DNA of 64,000 nt from Portibacter lacus (GCF_021533215.1 NZ_JAJNKA010000010.1:166818-230817); one strand, 5' to 3'. Positions 27,195 to 38,100 are shown, counted from the stretch's first letter. Made by a program: numbers and translations. Notes: generated by a model not told the origin, from the sequence alone.

Positions 27195-28856
27195 TTATAA
27201 ATCTTTAATTTCTGATTTGAGGCTCTTTCTGTCTTCGTAGCCTTTTAATAAGTGCTTTTGAAGCTTGCCCAATTCTTTATCCCACTTATTCTTACGAAGG
27301 AAAATTAAAAGTCTTTTCATTTCGGAAGAACTTTCTATGCCCATGTATTCACTTAAATAGAGATCACTTATCCTGATAAGTACTTCTGTTAGGCGGTTGC
27401 TTCGTTCGGAAATGTACTCTGCAAATTCGTAAATGTGGGATATGGCGTGATTCGAAGTTGACATGTAATCGATCAATTCTTCCACTTTATCATCCTCTTG
27501 TAAGATTGCGAGGTAGAGCCGTTGAAATTCTTTTAGTTTTTTGTGTGCAATTTTGCTTTTTATCGTTTCGAAGAAATCGTCTATCGTGTCTGGATAACTC
27601 TCCTTCAGCAGACGATAGAAGTACATGTCTTTATGTATGATTAGGTTAGTCATAGCCATATCTGTAAGCTCTTTTTTACTACCTATCTGCTTTAAGACTT
27701 GTACGTATTTTTTAACTAAGAACGCATCTCTGATCTGTCCATTGATAAAGAAAAGCTCAAGAAAATCTTTTAAACCTTTATAAGCCTTGAATTCATACAA
27801 TCGGTCACTAATTCGATATATGGATTGACTACTGAGCGTTGGCGTTTTTTGTTCTTTGACTTCGATTCCTTTTTCAATGTAATACTGACGAATGGTCCAT
27901 AATTTTTCTAATTCGTATACATGAAGCAAACTGGAACTTAATTTTCTATTGAGGATCTCATTTAAGATTGTTTCCTTAGAATCTAAGCTTAGTGGATTCA
28001 GAAGAATGATCAACAAATTCTGCTCCGCATGAGAAATATGGTAGTATGAACGTTCTGCGAGATCCAGACCGAAAGCAACTAAGTCCTTCCGCAAAGAGGG
28101 AGCAATATCTAATTCAATCAAAAGTCTGAATCGTTTGTGAAAATGCTTTTTGGCCTGTAAGATTTCTTCATTTTCAGAATTGGTCCAATGGTTAACATAG
28201 GCCGCTTTAGACATCAAAGTCTTTATAATATAAGAAGCCTCTTTGTATTGTTTTAGTGAAACCGCATCGTCGAATTGCGCGTCAAACTGTTCTGAGATAG
28301 TTATAAACTGCTTTATATTCTGGAAAGAAATCCGATAATCCACGCCAGTCGCTGGTCGGATTACTGAATTTAGTATGTTTTCATATTTGTCTTCATTATT
28401 CTCAAGCTCTATGGACCTTGCGAATGTTGCTTTCAGTGAAGTCGAAAATTTCTTATTTTTCTTAGCAAATGTTCTTACAAAGTTTTTTAGGTCTTCGGGA
28501 TCTATCTGATTAAGAATATTCGGAATACTTAGTTTCTTCGGAACAGATCTAACCACTTTCGCACCTTGCTTGACATTTTTAGTTTTCAGCAAGCGAAGAT
28601 GGTAGAGTGATGCAATGATATGCTTGCAACTTCCATTTTCAGTAAAATATGTACAGTCGCAAGAGTAGTTTAAGACCTTACTTGGACTGATAAGGATTTC
28701 AATTTCGTAGGAGATACCGTCTTTAATTTCATAAGACCAGAGGTTTTTTTCTACTTCTTCGAATTCGAGCACCGCTTTTTTCTCATAGAGAGCTTCTCCA
28801 GGAGCTATAATCTCTGGTGGAAAATGTAATTCAAAATGCTCTAATGAGAAGTTCAT
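27195..28856 (-). CDS. SWIM zinc finger domain protein
   Basis: The protein has 553 residues. Near the N terminus (about 60-85) is a SWIM-type metal motif: the Cys pair in NYSCDCTYFT, then CKH in NGSCKHIIASLYHL. The rest is largely helical, with tetratricopeptide-like stretches and many charged residues. SWIM proteins in bacteria often accompany helicases of the SNF2 type or VWA/MoxR ATPases; none is adjacent here, so it may act alone or with a distant partner. The gene leads an operon with the DinB-like gene. Confidence 0.7.
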   Translation of the reverse strand: MNFSLEHFELHFPPEIIAPGEALYEKKAVLEFEEVEKNLWSYEIKDGISYEIEILISPSKVLNYSCDCTYFTENGSCKHIIASLYHLRLLKTKNVKQGAKVVRSVPKKLSIPNILNQIDPEDLKNFVRTFAKKNKKFSTSLKATFARSIELENNEDKYENILNSVIRPATGVDYRISFQNIKQFITISEQFDAQFDDAVSLKQYKEASYIIKTLMSKAAYVNHWTNSENEEILQAKKHFHKRFRLLIELDIAPSLRKDLVAFGLDLAERSYYHISHAEQNLLIILLNPLSLDSKETILNEILNRKLSSSLLHVYELEKLWTIRQYYIEKGIEVKEQKTPTLSSQSIYRISDRLYEFKAYKGLKDFLELFFINGQIRDAFLVKKYVQVLKQIGSKKELTDMAMTNLIIHKDMYFYRLLKESYPDTIDDFFETIKSKIAHKKLKEFQRLYLAILQEDDKVEELIDYMSTSNHAISHIYEFAEYISERSNRLTEVLIRISDLYLSEYMGIESSSEMKRLLIFLRKNKWDKELGKLQKHLLKGYEDRKSLKSEIKDL

Positions 28857-28959
28857 GATTTCAGTTTATTAATCAGAAAAACCTAAACCTTCTTTCTGAA
28901 CTAATAAAAATAGTGCTAATAGATGAGAGCATTGGCAAAAAAGAAAGTATTTTTTATCC

Positions 28960-28967
28960 TATCTTTG
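28960..28967 (+). promoter_or_regulatory. -7 promoter box TATCTTTG before the SixA-like gene
   Basis: This exact TAnnTTTG match would start transcription near 28975. That places the start codon downstream and supports the GTG at 29006 over the longer frame from 28913. A TTG lies about 25 bases upstream, somewhat far for a -33 element. Confidence 0.5.
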
Positions 28968-29005
28968 CTTCATTAATTCGGAGAACCGATAAACATGGCC
29001 ATATA

Positions 29006-29503
29006 GTGAAAAAAATTATATTTATAAGACACGCTAAATCATCATGGAACTCAGGCGTAAGTCGTGATATTGACCGTCCTTTGAATGCAAGAGGCAAAAA
29101 CGATGCTCCTGTAATGGCTAAAGTTTTAAAGAATTACTTCCATAAAATAGACGGAATTATAAAAAGCCCTTCGAAAAGAACTACCGAAACATCTACTTAC
29201 TTCCAAGAGACTTTTAACCTGAATAATGACGTTGTTTTAACAGAAGAACAATTATATCATGGTTCAGTGGATAATCTGATGGATGCCATTCAAGGGTTAC
29301 CTGAAGACTGGGAAAGTGTGATGTTGTTTGCCCATAATCCAGGGATGACTTACTTAGCAGAATATCTAGGTATGACAGAGATCGTTAATGTTCCAACATG
29401 TGGAATGTTAATCGCTGAAAGTTCGACTGATGACTGGGCAATGGTTAATAATAAAAATACTAAAATTTTAGCTTTTGAATATCCTAAGAAGTATAGTAAT
29501 TAG
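29006..29503 (+). CDS. SixA-like histidine phosphatase
   Basis: The GTG start at 29006 yields KKIIFIRHAKSSW at the extreme N terminus, exactly as in the family. The upstream open frame from 28913 contains the promoter box and no known domain. The catalytic RHAKSSW motif and the second His in MLFAHNPGMTYLA (about residue 115) are intact. SixA removes phosphate from histidine phosphotransfer proteins in Escherichia coli; in Bacteroidota the target is not known. It overlaps the next gene by 29 bases, and the two-component pair follows. Confidence 0.8.
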   Translation: MKKIIFIRHAKSSWNSGVSRDIDRPLNARGKNDAPVMAKVLKNYFHKIDGIIKSPSKRTTETSTYFQETFNLNNDVVLTEEQLYHGSVDNLMDAIQGLPEDWESVMLFAHNPGMTYLAEYLGMTEIVNVPTCGMLIAESSTDDWAMVNNKNTKILAFEYPKKYSN

Positions 29504-29828
29504 TATCATCGCAATTTCTTTTTTCAGTTGTGAGGAAGAAAAGAGTAATTTGACTGATGAAGAATTGGCAACAATTGTAGCGGATATGCATATTACTGAG
29601 AATGCGATCGGAAGACACGACTTATCACTAAGAGATAGTCTGAGTGTTATTTACCTTGAAAAATTAGAAGAAATTCACGGAATTTCGAAAGAAGAAATGA
29701 AGCGTGAGGTGGAATTAATGATGGATAATCCTAAGCGTCAATCTGAAATTTACGGCATTGTAATTAGGAGATTGCAAGCGATAGAAAAGGAAGTTAAAGA
29801 AGAGAATAAATCTAAAGATAAAGACTAA
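29475..29828 (+). CDS. DUF4296 lipoprotein
   Basis: The 117-residue protein begins at a TTG (29475-29477), the only start that includes the full lipoprotein signal (NILRSIVISIIAISFFSC). The mature part has the DUF4296 pattern: LTDEELATIVADMHITENAI, then SVIYLEKLEEIHGISKEEMK and a helical C terminus. The family is found almost only in Bacteroidota, and its role is unknown. It overlaps the SixA-like gene and lies 12 bp before the response regulator. Confidence 0.75.
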   Translation: MNILRSIVISIIAISFFSCEEEKSNLTDEELATIVADMHITENAIGRHDLSLRDSLSVIYLEKLEEIHGISKEEMKREVELMMDNPKRQSEIYGIVIRRLQAIEKEVKEENKSKDKD

Positions 29829-29840
29829 ATATAGAACCAG

Positions 29841-30524
29841 ATGAGTAAAGCAAGAATCTTGTTAGTAGATGATGAGCCGGATATACTAGAAATGCTAAGC
29901 TATAACTTGGAGAAAGAAGACTATAAAATAGAAACAGCAACCAATGGTTTAGATGCCATCGAAAAAGCTAAAAGTTTTTCACCAGATCTAATTCTGCTTG
30001 ATATCATGATGCCAGAAATGGATGGTGTGGAGGTCTGCTATCAATTGCGCGAAAATGATCAATTCGCAGATACAATTATCGCCTTTTTAACGGCAAGAAC
30101 GGAGGACTTTACTCAGATTTCAGCACTAGAAGCTGGCGGTGATGATTTTATTCTTAAGCCTATTAAACCCAATGTATTCAAGTCGAGGATTAAGGCACTT
30201 CTTAGACGAAACGATAAGAAAGATGCTAAGAAAGAGAAAGTTAAGTTCAAATTCGGTCCCTTAGTGATCAATACTGAAAAGTATAATATCCGCCTTGATG
30301 GAAAGAAAATAAAAATGGCTAAGAAGGAATTTGAACTATTGCTTTTGCTTACTTCTAGTCCTGGAAAAGTATTTAAGCGGGAAGAAATTCTTAGAAAAGT
30401 GTGGGGTAGGGAAGTGATAGTGGGCGATCGAACGATAGATGTGCATATCCGAAAACTAAGGGAGAAGATTGGCAATGATTATTTCAAAACCTTAAAAGGT
30501 GTAGGTTACAAATTTGAATTTTAA
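29841..30524 (+). CDS. OmpR/PhoB-family response regulator
   Basis: The protein has 227 residues. The receiver domain has the acidic pair in LLVDDEPDILEML, the phospho-acceptor Asp in LILLDIMMPEMDG (about 53), and Lys in FILKPIKPNVF. The C-terminal winged helix (~130-227) has VFKREEILRKVWG, VGDRTIDVHIRKLREKIG and GVGYKFEF. The stop codon overlaps the kinase start (TAATG). Together they form a PhoB/PhoR-like pair, but no phosphate genes are nearby. Confidence 0.92.
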   Translation: MSKARILLVDDEPDILEMLSYNLEKEDYKIETATNGLDAIEKAKSFSPDLILLDIMMPEMDGVEVCYQLRENDQFADTIIAFLTARTEDFTQISALEAGGDDFILKPIKPNVFKSRIKALLRRNDKKDAKKEKVKFKFGPLVINTEKYNIRLDGKKIKMAKKEFELLLLLTSSPGKVFKREEILRKVWGREVIVGDRTIDVHIRKLREKIGNDYFKTLKGVGYKFEF

Positions 30525-31582
30525 TGTTTAAAAATCTATCGCCTTCGAGGCTTACGCTATATATCGCAGTTCTTGTTTCGATCTGTAATATTGCTATCCA
30601 ATATCTATTTTCTACGATCAATGGAATAAATTTTAATCTTGGACTTCTATTGATTTCAGCAATAGCGAGTTTCATTATTTGCTACTTTATCGTTCGCTAT
30701 TTCATTGCGAAATATTTAATAAAGAAGATACGCCTCATCTATAATATTATCCAACGATCTAAGTTCGGGAAATCTTCTACCATTAAATTACAGAAAGGAC
30801 TCTTAGCAGGTAATGTATGGCAAAGTGTGGAAGCAGATGTTGCTAAATGGGCTAATGTGACCGAAACTGAAATTGAAAACCTGAAAGAATTAGAACAGTA
30901 TAGAAAAGATTTTGTAGGGAACATTTCCCATGAACTAAGAACACCTATTTTTACCATACAAGGATATATTCACACGCTTCTGGAAGGCGGATTGGAAGAT
31001 GATAATGTAAATGTTCATTTCTTAGATCGAGCCGCAAACAATGTTTCTAGGTTGATTAATATCGTTGATGATTTAGAGATTATTTCCAATTTAGAGGCAG
31101 GAAGTGATACACTCGTGCAAGAAGATTTTGATCTGAAATTGCTCACAGAAGAAGTCATCGACGATCTAGCTGTTCAGGCAAAACAACACGATATAGAATT
31201 AGTATATAATGAGAAAGCTCCTAATTATATCGTAAGAGGCGATAGAGAAAAGTTTAGACAAGTTTACAATAATCTGATTTATAATTCTATCAAGTATGGC
31301 AAACCTAATGGAAGAACTAAAATCAAATTTTTAGACCTTGATCAGTATATTTTAGTAGAGGTTTCAGACAACGGAATAGGGATGGAAGAGAAACATCTTA
31401 ACCATGTATTCGACCGTTTCTACAGAATCGATAAGTCTAGGTCTAGAGATGTAGGAGGATCGGGATTAGGACTTTCCATTGTTAAGCATATTGTCGAAGC
31501 GCATGATCAGACGATTAATGTTAGAAGTACACTTGGCGAAGGATCTACTTTTGGTTTTACCATAGAGAAAGTGAAAAAATAA
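30524..31582 (+). CDS. PhoR-type sensor histidine kinase
   Basis: The 352-residue kinase has two N-terminal membrane helices (about 12-62) with almost no periplasmic loop, so it probably senses membrane or internal signals. The HisKA motif FVGNISHELRTPIFTIQG places the phospho-His near 135. The HATPase domain has NLIYNSIKYGKPN (N box), VSDNGIGMEEK (G1), FDRFYRIDKSRSR (F) and GGSGLGLSIVKHIV (G2). It is translationally coupled to the response regulator. No terminator is obvious directly behind it. Confidence 0.92.
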   Translation: MFKNLSPSRLTLYIAVLVSICNIAIQYLFSTINGINFNLGLLLISAIASFIICYFIVRYFIAKYLIKKIRLIYNIIQRSKFGKSSTIKLQKGLLAGNVWQSVEADVAKWANVTETEIENLKELEQYRKDFVGNISHELRTPIFTIQGYIHTLLEGGLEDDNVNVHFLDRAANNVSRLINIVDDLEIISNLEAGSDTLVQEDFDLKLLTEEVIDDLAVQAKQHDIELVYNEKAPNYIVRGDREKFRQVYNNLIYNSIKYGKPNGRTKIKFLDLDQYILVEVSDNGIGMEEKHLNHVFDRFYRIDKSRSRDVGGSGLGLSIVKHIVEAHDQTINVRSTLGEGSTFGFTIEKVKK

Positions 31583-31790
31583 ATGTAGGGTCAATTTGTA
31601 GGTCAATGTTAGATCAAGGTATAACTGATCATTCAATACCAATCTAAATGCTATAATTCGTAGCTTGATCAAGGCATGATGTAAATTGGGAGATAAGAAG
31701 CAGTATTTAGGGATCTTCAGCATTAAAAAAAAATATGATCTTAAATCCTTTGTAATCAACACATTAAGTATTATCTTAATACAAAAGAAA

Positions 31791-31826
31791 ACCCCGTTTT
31801 TTACGTTGGAAGCGGAAAAACGGGGT
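31791..31826. terminator. GC-rich hairpin at the edge of the transposase relic
   Basis: ACCCCGTTTTT pairs with AAAAACGGGGT over 11 bp. On the minus strand it is followed by TTTTCTTTTG, so it would stop minus-strand transcription. It may be part of the left end of the decayed element that begins at 31846, as many IS carry such protective hairpins. Confidence 0.5.
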
Positions 31827-31845
31827 AATCTTAAAAACTATTAAG

Positions 31846-32308
31846 ATGAAAGTACGCCGAATTTCTGAATTTCAAGCAAGAATTGACTTTCCAAATTTTG
31901 ATTCACATTTTTAAAAGCATTTAGAGGGCTTTGAACAAAGTTCACTTGGATAATTAGGCACAAAAACTCACCAACAAAAAGGTCAAAATACTGAGTGCAG
32001 ATGCTATCTATGCAACTAATTCAAATCGAAACTATATCCCAAAAAGGAGTAAAAAAACGGATTTTAAACCCAAAGGAAGACCAGGTAGACATAAGGAGCA
32101 TAAAAGTCAACTTTCCAAGATGATCACTAAAGAAAGAGCAAGTCGATTAGAAGGTAGTTTTGGAGCAGATAAAGAGTACTATCTTCTGAATAAAATCAAA
32201 GCTCGAAATAAGGAGACAGAAATCTTGTGGATTTTTTTAGGCATCCACACCTCCAATGCGCTAATTATTGGTCGTCGAATGGCGAAAGCAACTAAAATTG
32301 CAGCCTAA
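31846..32308 (+). pseudogene. decayed DDE transposase
   Basis: A short N-terminal frame starts at ATG 31846 (MKVRRISEFQARIDFPNFD) and ends at a stop 22 codons on. A second frame, different in phase and interrupted by TAG at 31955-31957, runs to 32308. It reads ILSADAIYATNSNRNY, GRPGRHKEHKSQ and ERASRLEGSFGADKEYYLL, then KARNKETEILWIFLGIHTSN. This C-terminal pattern matches IS transposases with the DDE catalytic Glu in RASRLEGSFG, and the middle catalytic region is deleted. The gene cannot be active. No clear inverted repeats bound it. Confidence 0.7.
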
Positions 32309-32683
32309 CCAAGATATTAAACTATATCATTTACTCTAAAATCCGCCTTGAAAGAAGGGCGTTAAGAAATTGATTCCCGAGTGTAAGCAAAAAGAGCAAA
32401 TAACTGTCTGACGACCGAAGGAAGGAGTTTTATTTGCCGCGGGAGGCAGAAGCAATTTTAGACTTTCTTTCACAGCGGTGATCTTTTGTTTCTTTTGCAT
32501 GGCAGGCAAAAGAAAGGCGAGCTAAGTTGCGCTTCTCCTGAATATCCCTATTTAGATTGATTAGTTTTCTGTCCAGTTGCTATCGCATAAAAGTGTGATA
32601 GCTTATCTAACGATTCAATTGCAGAGCTGAATTAACTGCGAATAAAGTACAAGAAATAATGCTAGGTCTGATTAAGTAAAAAA
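32309..32683. other. gene-free region with several hairpins, downstream of the M23 gene
   Basis: TCTTTTGC (32491-32498) pairs with GCAAAAGA (32506-32513). GCTATCGCA (about 32579-32587) pairs with TGTGATAGC further right. The M23 gene on the minus strand ends at 32684, so some of these may serve as its terminator. The segment has no coding frame of note. It looks like a junk-repeat zone left beside the dead transposase. Confidence 0.4.
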
Positions 32684-34003
32684 CTATGATCTAAATTTAA
32701 CGACTGTCTTTTCAGGAGTGTTACTTGAAATTTGTGTTTCGTCTTCAAATTTTACATCATCAAGTTGCTCGATGATCCGATCTCTAGATTCGAAAAATTC
32801 AGGTAATTGATCTTGTGGCATCGGCTCTGGTGGAGGAAAGTTCTCTTTTAGGTGATTTACTTGTCTTCCATTTTTCCAAAATCTAAAGCATACGTGTGGA
32901 CCTGTAGCAAGTCCTGTTGAACCTACGTGGCCGATTACATCTCCTTGTTTCACATGTACTCCAGGTTTAATTCCCGGTGCGAATCTTTGCATGTGAAGAT
33001 ATTGCGTAGAGAATGTTTTATCATGCTTGATTTTCACATACTTTCCGTTTCCTTTAGTATATGCAGCCTTGGTAACAACACCGTTACCCACAGCAAGAAT
33101 AGGCGTTCCGTAAGGCGCAGCATAATCTGTACCTAAGTGCGGCTTTCTTCTTTTAAGAATTGGATGCAATCTGTTCATATTGAAACTACTGCTGATTCGA
33201 GAAGCTTTAACAGGTGACTTTAAGAATCCCTTCTTTGTAGGACGACCTTCTAAGTCATAAAAACCTGAATATTCTTCGTTCTCATAATACACCGCGTAAT
33301 ATTGATTATCAGCATTCTTATAATATGCTCCTTTTAATTGCCCTATTCCTACCGGTTCACCATCGATATATCTTCTTTCGAAAATCAATTTATATCGATC
33401 ACCGTCTTGAATATGATAAAAGTCAATAGACCAAGCCAGTGCATCCTCCATTTTTTCAATTAAAACTGGACTAAGACCTTGCTCTTTCATTGACATCCAT
33501 AATGATGATTTAACAATTCCTGCAGTGGATTCCACAGTAGTTGTAACATCTCTCTCTATTATTTTCACATCTAAAGTATCCCTTAGATCATAAACAACGT
33601 ATTTAAACGGATCTGGCTGATAGACAAGACATTCTGCTGCTGAGCAACTGTCTTTCTGAATAATCGCATATTTCTTTCCAGCTCTAATATTTCTAACACT
33701 ATAGATGTCTTTCGCTTTTTCCTCTAATTGGAAAACTTTGCTAAGACTCACATCATACTTCATTAAAATGTCAGATAAAAACTGATTAGGGAAGAGCGTA
33801 TGTTCTTGGATATGATAATCATCTTCAGAAAACCCAAACTTCAAGTTTTCGATGGGTTCTTCCGTTGGGATTTCAACAATCTCCTCGGTTGGAGTTATTT
33901 TATTTATATCTATAAAATTGTAAGCTGTTATTAATGCAACTGCGACTAAGCAAATGATGACAACATCGTAAATTTTAGGTCTTTTTTTATTCTCTTGCTC
34001 CAC
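32684..34003 (-). CDS. M23 family peptidoglycan endopeptidase, membrane-anchored
   Basis: The 439-residue protein starts at a GTG (34001-34003; an in-frame stop precedes it) and has one N-terminal membrane helix (about 12-28). Residues ~60-260 resemble the OapA/LysM-like and beta regions usual before M23 domains. The catalytic domain has HLGTDYAAPYGTPI (zinc His and Asp), then STQYLHMQRF and TGPHVCFRFWKNG. In most M23 enzymes the last motif is HxH; here it is H-V-C, so a Cys may replace one zinc His. It likely cuts peptidoglycan cross-links in the periplasm. Confidence 0.85.
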   Translation of the reverse strand: MEQENKKRPKIYDVVIICLVAVALITAYNFIDINKITPTEEIVEIPTEEPIENLKFGFSEDDYHIQEHTLFPNQFLSDILMKYDVSLSKVFQLEEKAKDIYSVRNIRAGKKYAIIQKDSCSAAECLVYQPDPFKYVVYDLRDTLDVKIIERDVTTTVESTAGIVKSSLWMSMKEQGLSPVLIEKMEDALAWSIDFYHIQDGDRYKLIFERRYIDGEPVGIGQLKGAYYKNADNQYYAVYYENEEYSGFYDLEGRPTKKGFLKSPVKASRISSSFNMNRLHPILKRRKPHLGTDYAAPYGTPILAVGNGVVTKAAYTKGNGKYVKIKHDKTFSTQYLHMQRFAPGIKPGVHVKQGDVIGHVGSTGLATGPHVCFRFWKNGRQVNHLKENFPPPEPMPQDQLPEFFESRDRIIEQLDDVKFEDETQISSNTPEKTVVKFRS

Positions 34004-34298
34004 TTTAGTAATTACTTATCGAGTTATATCTTATTTTAAAATCAATTTAAAAGTAATATTTTACTTCTAAAACTCAAACTTTAAACTAGATATATATGAT
34101 AAAAAAGTTTAATTTGTTTTTATTTCTTCGGCATTCCTTTTATTAAACGAAAGTTTTCCTTTCCTATTATACTTTAAGACACCTAAATATTAAACAATAT
34201 TAAGACAACTATTTTACATTCTAACCCTATTCTAGACATCTTTTTTTTAACCCTCTCTAACACCTATTCTGAAAGTTTATCATTATTTTCGGTCTTCT

Positions 34299-35132
34299 AT
34301 GAAATCGATTAACGCGAATGGGCATATCATTTCCTTTGAAGAGCCTAAAATTATGGGAATTCTGAATGTAACTCCAGACTCCTTTTATGATGGAAATAAG
34401 TTTAATGCTGTTGATGCTGCCATTCTTCAAGTAAGTAAAATGATTACTGAAGGTGTTGATATTCTAGACATAGGAGCGGCTAGTTCTAGACCGGGAGCAG
34501 AAACCTTGACAGCCGAAGAAGAAATCTCACGTCTGAAGCCGATTTTATCTGAAATCAAAAATCAATTTCCTGAACTGATCATTTCTGTTGATACCTACCT
34601 TTCTAAAGTTGCTTACTTCGCAATAAACAATGGAGCACAGATTATTAATGACATCAGTGCCTTCGAAATAGACAGCAAAATGTTAGATGTGGTAGAGGAA
34701 ACTCAAGCTCCCTATGTTCTCATGCATATGAAAGGACAACCTAGAACGATGCAGGCGAATCCATCTTATGAAAGTGTCACAGAAGAAGTTTTAAAATTTT
34801 GCATTAAAAAAATAGAACAACTTAAGGCGAGAAGCGTCAAAGATTATATCGTAGATCCGGGTTTCGGCTTTGGAAAAAGCATAGATGATAATTACAAACT
34901 TTTTATGAACCTAGAAGTCTTTAAATTGCTAGAAGCGCCTATCTTAGTTGGGATTTCTAGAAAGTCTATGATTTATAAACTGCTAGGTATTACTGCTAAG
35001 GAATCATTAAGTGCAACTTCTGCGTTACATTTACAATCTTTGTTTATGGGAGCGAATATCTTAAGAGTGCATGATGTGAAAGAAGCGAAACAAACAATAG
35101 ATCTTTATAAAATGTTGGTTAAACATAATTAG
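34299..35132 (+). CDS. folP: dihydropteroate synthase
   Basis: The 277-residue enzyme joins p-aminobenzoate to dihydropterin pyrophosphate in folate synthesis. Family motifs are intact: MGILNVTPDSFYDG at about 18, DIGAASSRPGAE near 60, VDTYLSK, NDISAFE, YVLMHMKGQPRTMQ, DPGFGFGKSIDDNYKL and VGISRKSMIYKLLG near 222, and the late RVHDVKEA. The 295-bp upstream region is very AT-rich and shows no clear promoter box. The tamB-like gene follows 27 bp downstream and is likely co-transcribed. Confidence 0.93.
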   Translation: MKSINANGHIISFEEPKIMGILNVTPDSFYDGNKFNAVDAAILQVSKMITEGVDILDIGAASSRPGAETLTAEEEISRLKPILSEIKNQFPELIISVDTYLSKVAYFAINNGAQIINDISAFEIDSKMLDVVEETQAPYVLMHMKGQPRTMQANPSYESVTEEVLKFCIKKIEQLKARSVKDYIVDPGFGFGKSIDDNYKLFMNLEVFKLLEAPILVGISRKSMIYKLLGITAKESLSATSALHLQSLFMGANILRVHDVKEAKQTIDLYKMLVKHN

Positions 35133-35159
35133 TGACACACTTTGAGTGTTAAATATACA

Positions 35160-38100
35160 ATGGCAAATGAAAAAGTAAATACGGACGATAAAAAAAAGAA
35201 ATCCATCGGGTTCTTTGCCAGATCGGTGATTGTTTTATTTATGGTTATCCTCTTTATTTTGACATTTCTTACCTCCATTTTATACGTACCAAGTATCCAG
35301 AATTATGTAGTAGATCGAGTCGCATTTAGGGTCTCTAATAATATTAATGGAGAAATTAAAGTAGGTAACGTCAAGCTTAATGTTTTTAAAGGCCTTGTCC
35401 TCCAAGATTTTGTCATTCTGGAAAAGATTTCAGGTGATACCTTAATTGCAGCAGATGCTGTAAATGCAGGATTTGCGGATAATTTGTTTTCATTATTTAA
35501 CAGACAAGCTAATATCAATACCGTTGAGTTAACTGGTGTTTCGCTGAAAGATGAAAAAGGTACAACCTCTGCTTACAGCAAACTTGCAAGTATATTTAGG
35601 AATGAGAGCGTTGGAGAGGATACAGGTGAAAAGAAGGAACCATTTGATATCAATATTAAGCAGCTGAATCTGAATGATTTCGAATATCAATCTGTGGATA
35701 GCATTAAGGGGGAAACGCGCTATGTCTTCATGAAAAGAGCAGAGATAACTATCGATAGCATCGATATTCCAGGTCAGAATTTTAATATCTCAAAATTTGA
35801 GGCAAATGCTCCACATTTTGAATTAACTTTTTTCGAAAGGTCTGAGAGTGAATATGTGAGTTCTTCTGTCTCTATCGATGATTCTACATTTACCATTCCT
35901 GATACATTTGATTTGGTGATCCAAGAAGCACATTTAGAAAATGGTATTTTTATTTTACAAGATTTGAATAAAGTGCCGACCGGTATTGCTAACGAATTCG
36001 ATCCAGCAATCATCGAAGCAAAAGAAGTAAATCTAGACATTAAGGATTTCTATGTCAATTCAGCAGCTGAAATAGTTGCTAAAATAGAAGCTGGTAGTCT
36101 GAAAAGTCAAGATGAAATGATCGTCATTAATGAATTCTCTTGTGATGAATATCGATTAGATCAGAGAAGGATGACTTTTCAAGGATTAAATCTAATTACG
36201 AATAATAGCCATGTTAAGGATAATTTGATCTTTAAGTTTAGAAGCATCAAAGATTTTAATGATTTCAATAATCGGGTCATTATGGAGGCCAATATCACTA
36301 AAAGTAAAGTTGGAATTAATGAACTGATTTACTTTGCCCCGAGCATGAAAAAAAGTGACTTTTTCTTCAAAAATCAAAAGCGTCAGATCAATTTTGATGG
36401 AATCGTAACTGGAAGAGTGAATAGCCTTAACGCGTCGAAAATGAAAATAAATTTCGGCAATGAAATAGCAATAAAAGGGCGAATGAATTCTAGAAACCTA
36501 GAAGATGTAGAAGATGCGATATTGAATTTAGGGCTTGATGAGTTTTCTATGACGGTTGCGACATTGAGTGAAATCATTCCAGGATTTAATCCTCCGCCCA
36601 ATTTCTATAAATTAGGTAGGTTAAATTTCAATGGCAGATTTGATGGATATATTCAGGATTTTGTTGCATTTGGAGATTTGACTTCAGATCTAGGAAAAGC
36701 AGACCTGGATATGCGTCTGGATTTAAAAGATGGAGCTGAAAACGCTCAGTATTCTGGTAGTGCAGTATTAAGAGCGTTCGATCTCGCTACTTGGTCTGGG
36801 AATACAGATTTCGGAATGCTGGAAGTAGAAGCGACAGTTAAAAATGGAAAAGGATTAAGACTTGAATCAGTGAATGCAGAGCTCGCAGCGAATGTGAATA
36901 TGCTTGAATACAAGGGATATGTTTATGAAGATTTCAACATGGAAGGTAAGTTCGAACAGAATTTATTCGATGGTATTTTCGAAATTTCAGACCCTAACAT
37001 TGACCTAGATTTTAGCGGAAGTATAGATTTTACTGATAGTATACCCGTGTATGATTTCGAAGCTCAGGTGAATGCATTGAAACTAAAAAAACTAAATATC
37101 ATTGCTGAGGATTTCGCACTCGAAGGTAATCTGGAGATTAATGCGAATGGGACTGATATTAACAATGCCCAAGGAACTGCATCTGGTACCGAATTTATCC
37201 TTTATAAAAATGGTAATGAATTCAAGTTAGATAGTTTTGATCTTCGAGCGAAAGGTGCCTTCCCTAAAAGAAGAAACTTTGTGCTTAATTCTTCCTTAGC
37301 AGATATTGAGTTGAATGGTTTCTTCAAGCTAGAAGAACTTCCTGATGCATTTATTTCAGGTCTTAAGACGAACTATCCTAATTTTACAAAGAGATTGAAT
37401 CATATCAAGTATCCTAATCCTAGTCCTGGCTATGATTTTAATATCAATATGACGATTAAAGAATCCGAAGATATATTCGAAGTATTGCTTGGAGAATCTA
37501 TTTTTATTCAAGATGCGACGGTATTGGGTCGGATCAGTAATATCGATAATCGATCTGCCCTCGATATCAGTTTTCCATTTCTCGAGGTGAATGGCAATGT
37601 ATTCGGTGGGATAAAAGGGGATTTATTTGCGCAAGCAGAAGAAGGGAAGTTGGATCTAGTGGTGGAGTATGCGAATATTAATGGGGTTGATTTTTCTCCA
37701 GTAAAAATTGTCGCTAACGCAGGAAAAGAAGAATTGCATTTTACCATTAATAGTGCTGAATTAATCGATAGTTTTACCAATATCACAATCGATGGAATCC
37801 TAAGAAATGAAGATGATCTGTTTAATGTGAGGTTCGATAATACCAGTTTCGATGCATTCGGGAGCACTTGGGCATTTAATGATGAAAATAACGTAGTGTT
37901 TGGAACAGAGTATTTACAGATAGATAATTTGGTTTTGTCTGATGGCGTACGAGCACTAACATTTGATGATATAAACAATAAAGGTGTTGCGATGAACATC
38001 AGCTCATTGAGTACATCATTTTTTAACCGTTTATTCAAAGCTGATTTCCGAGGTGATATCAATGGTTCTGTGGAAGTGGCTAATGTATTTGACTTCAAAG

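Noticed and set aside
28913..29005. Longer N terminus of the SixA-like phosphatase
   Set aside because: The segment contains a promoter -7 box and adds residues with no counterpart before the RHAK motif.
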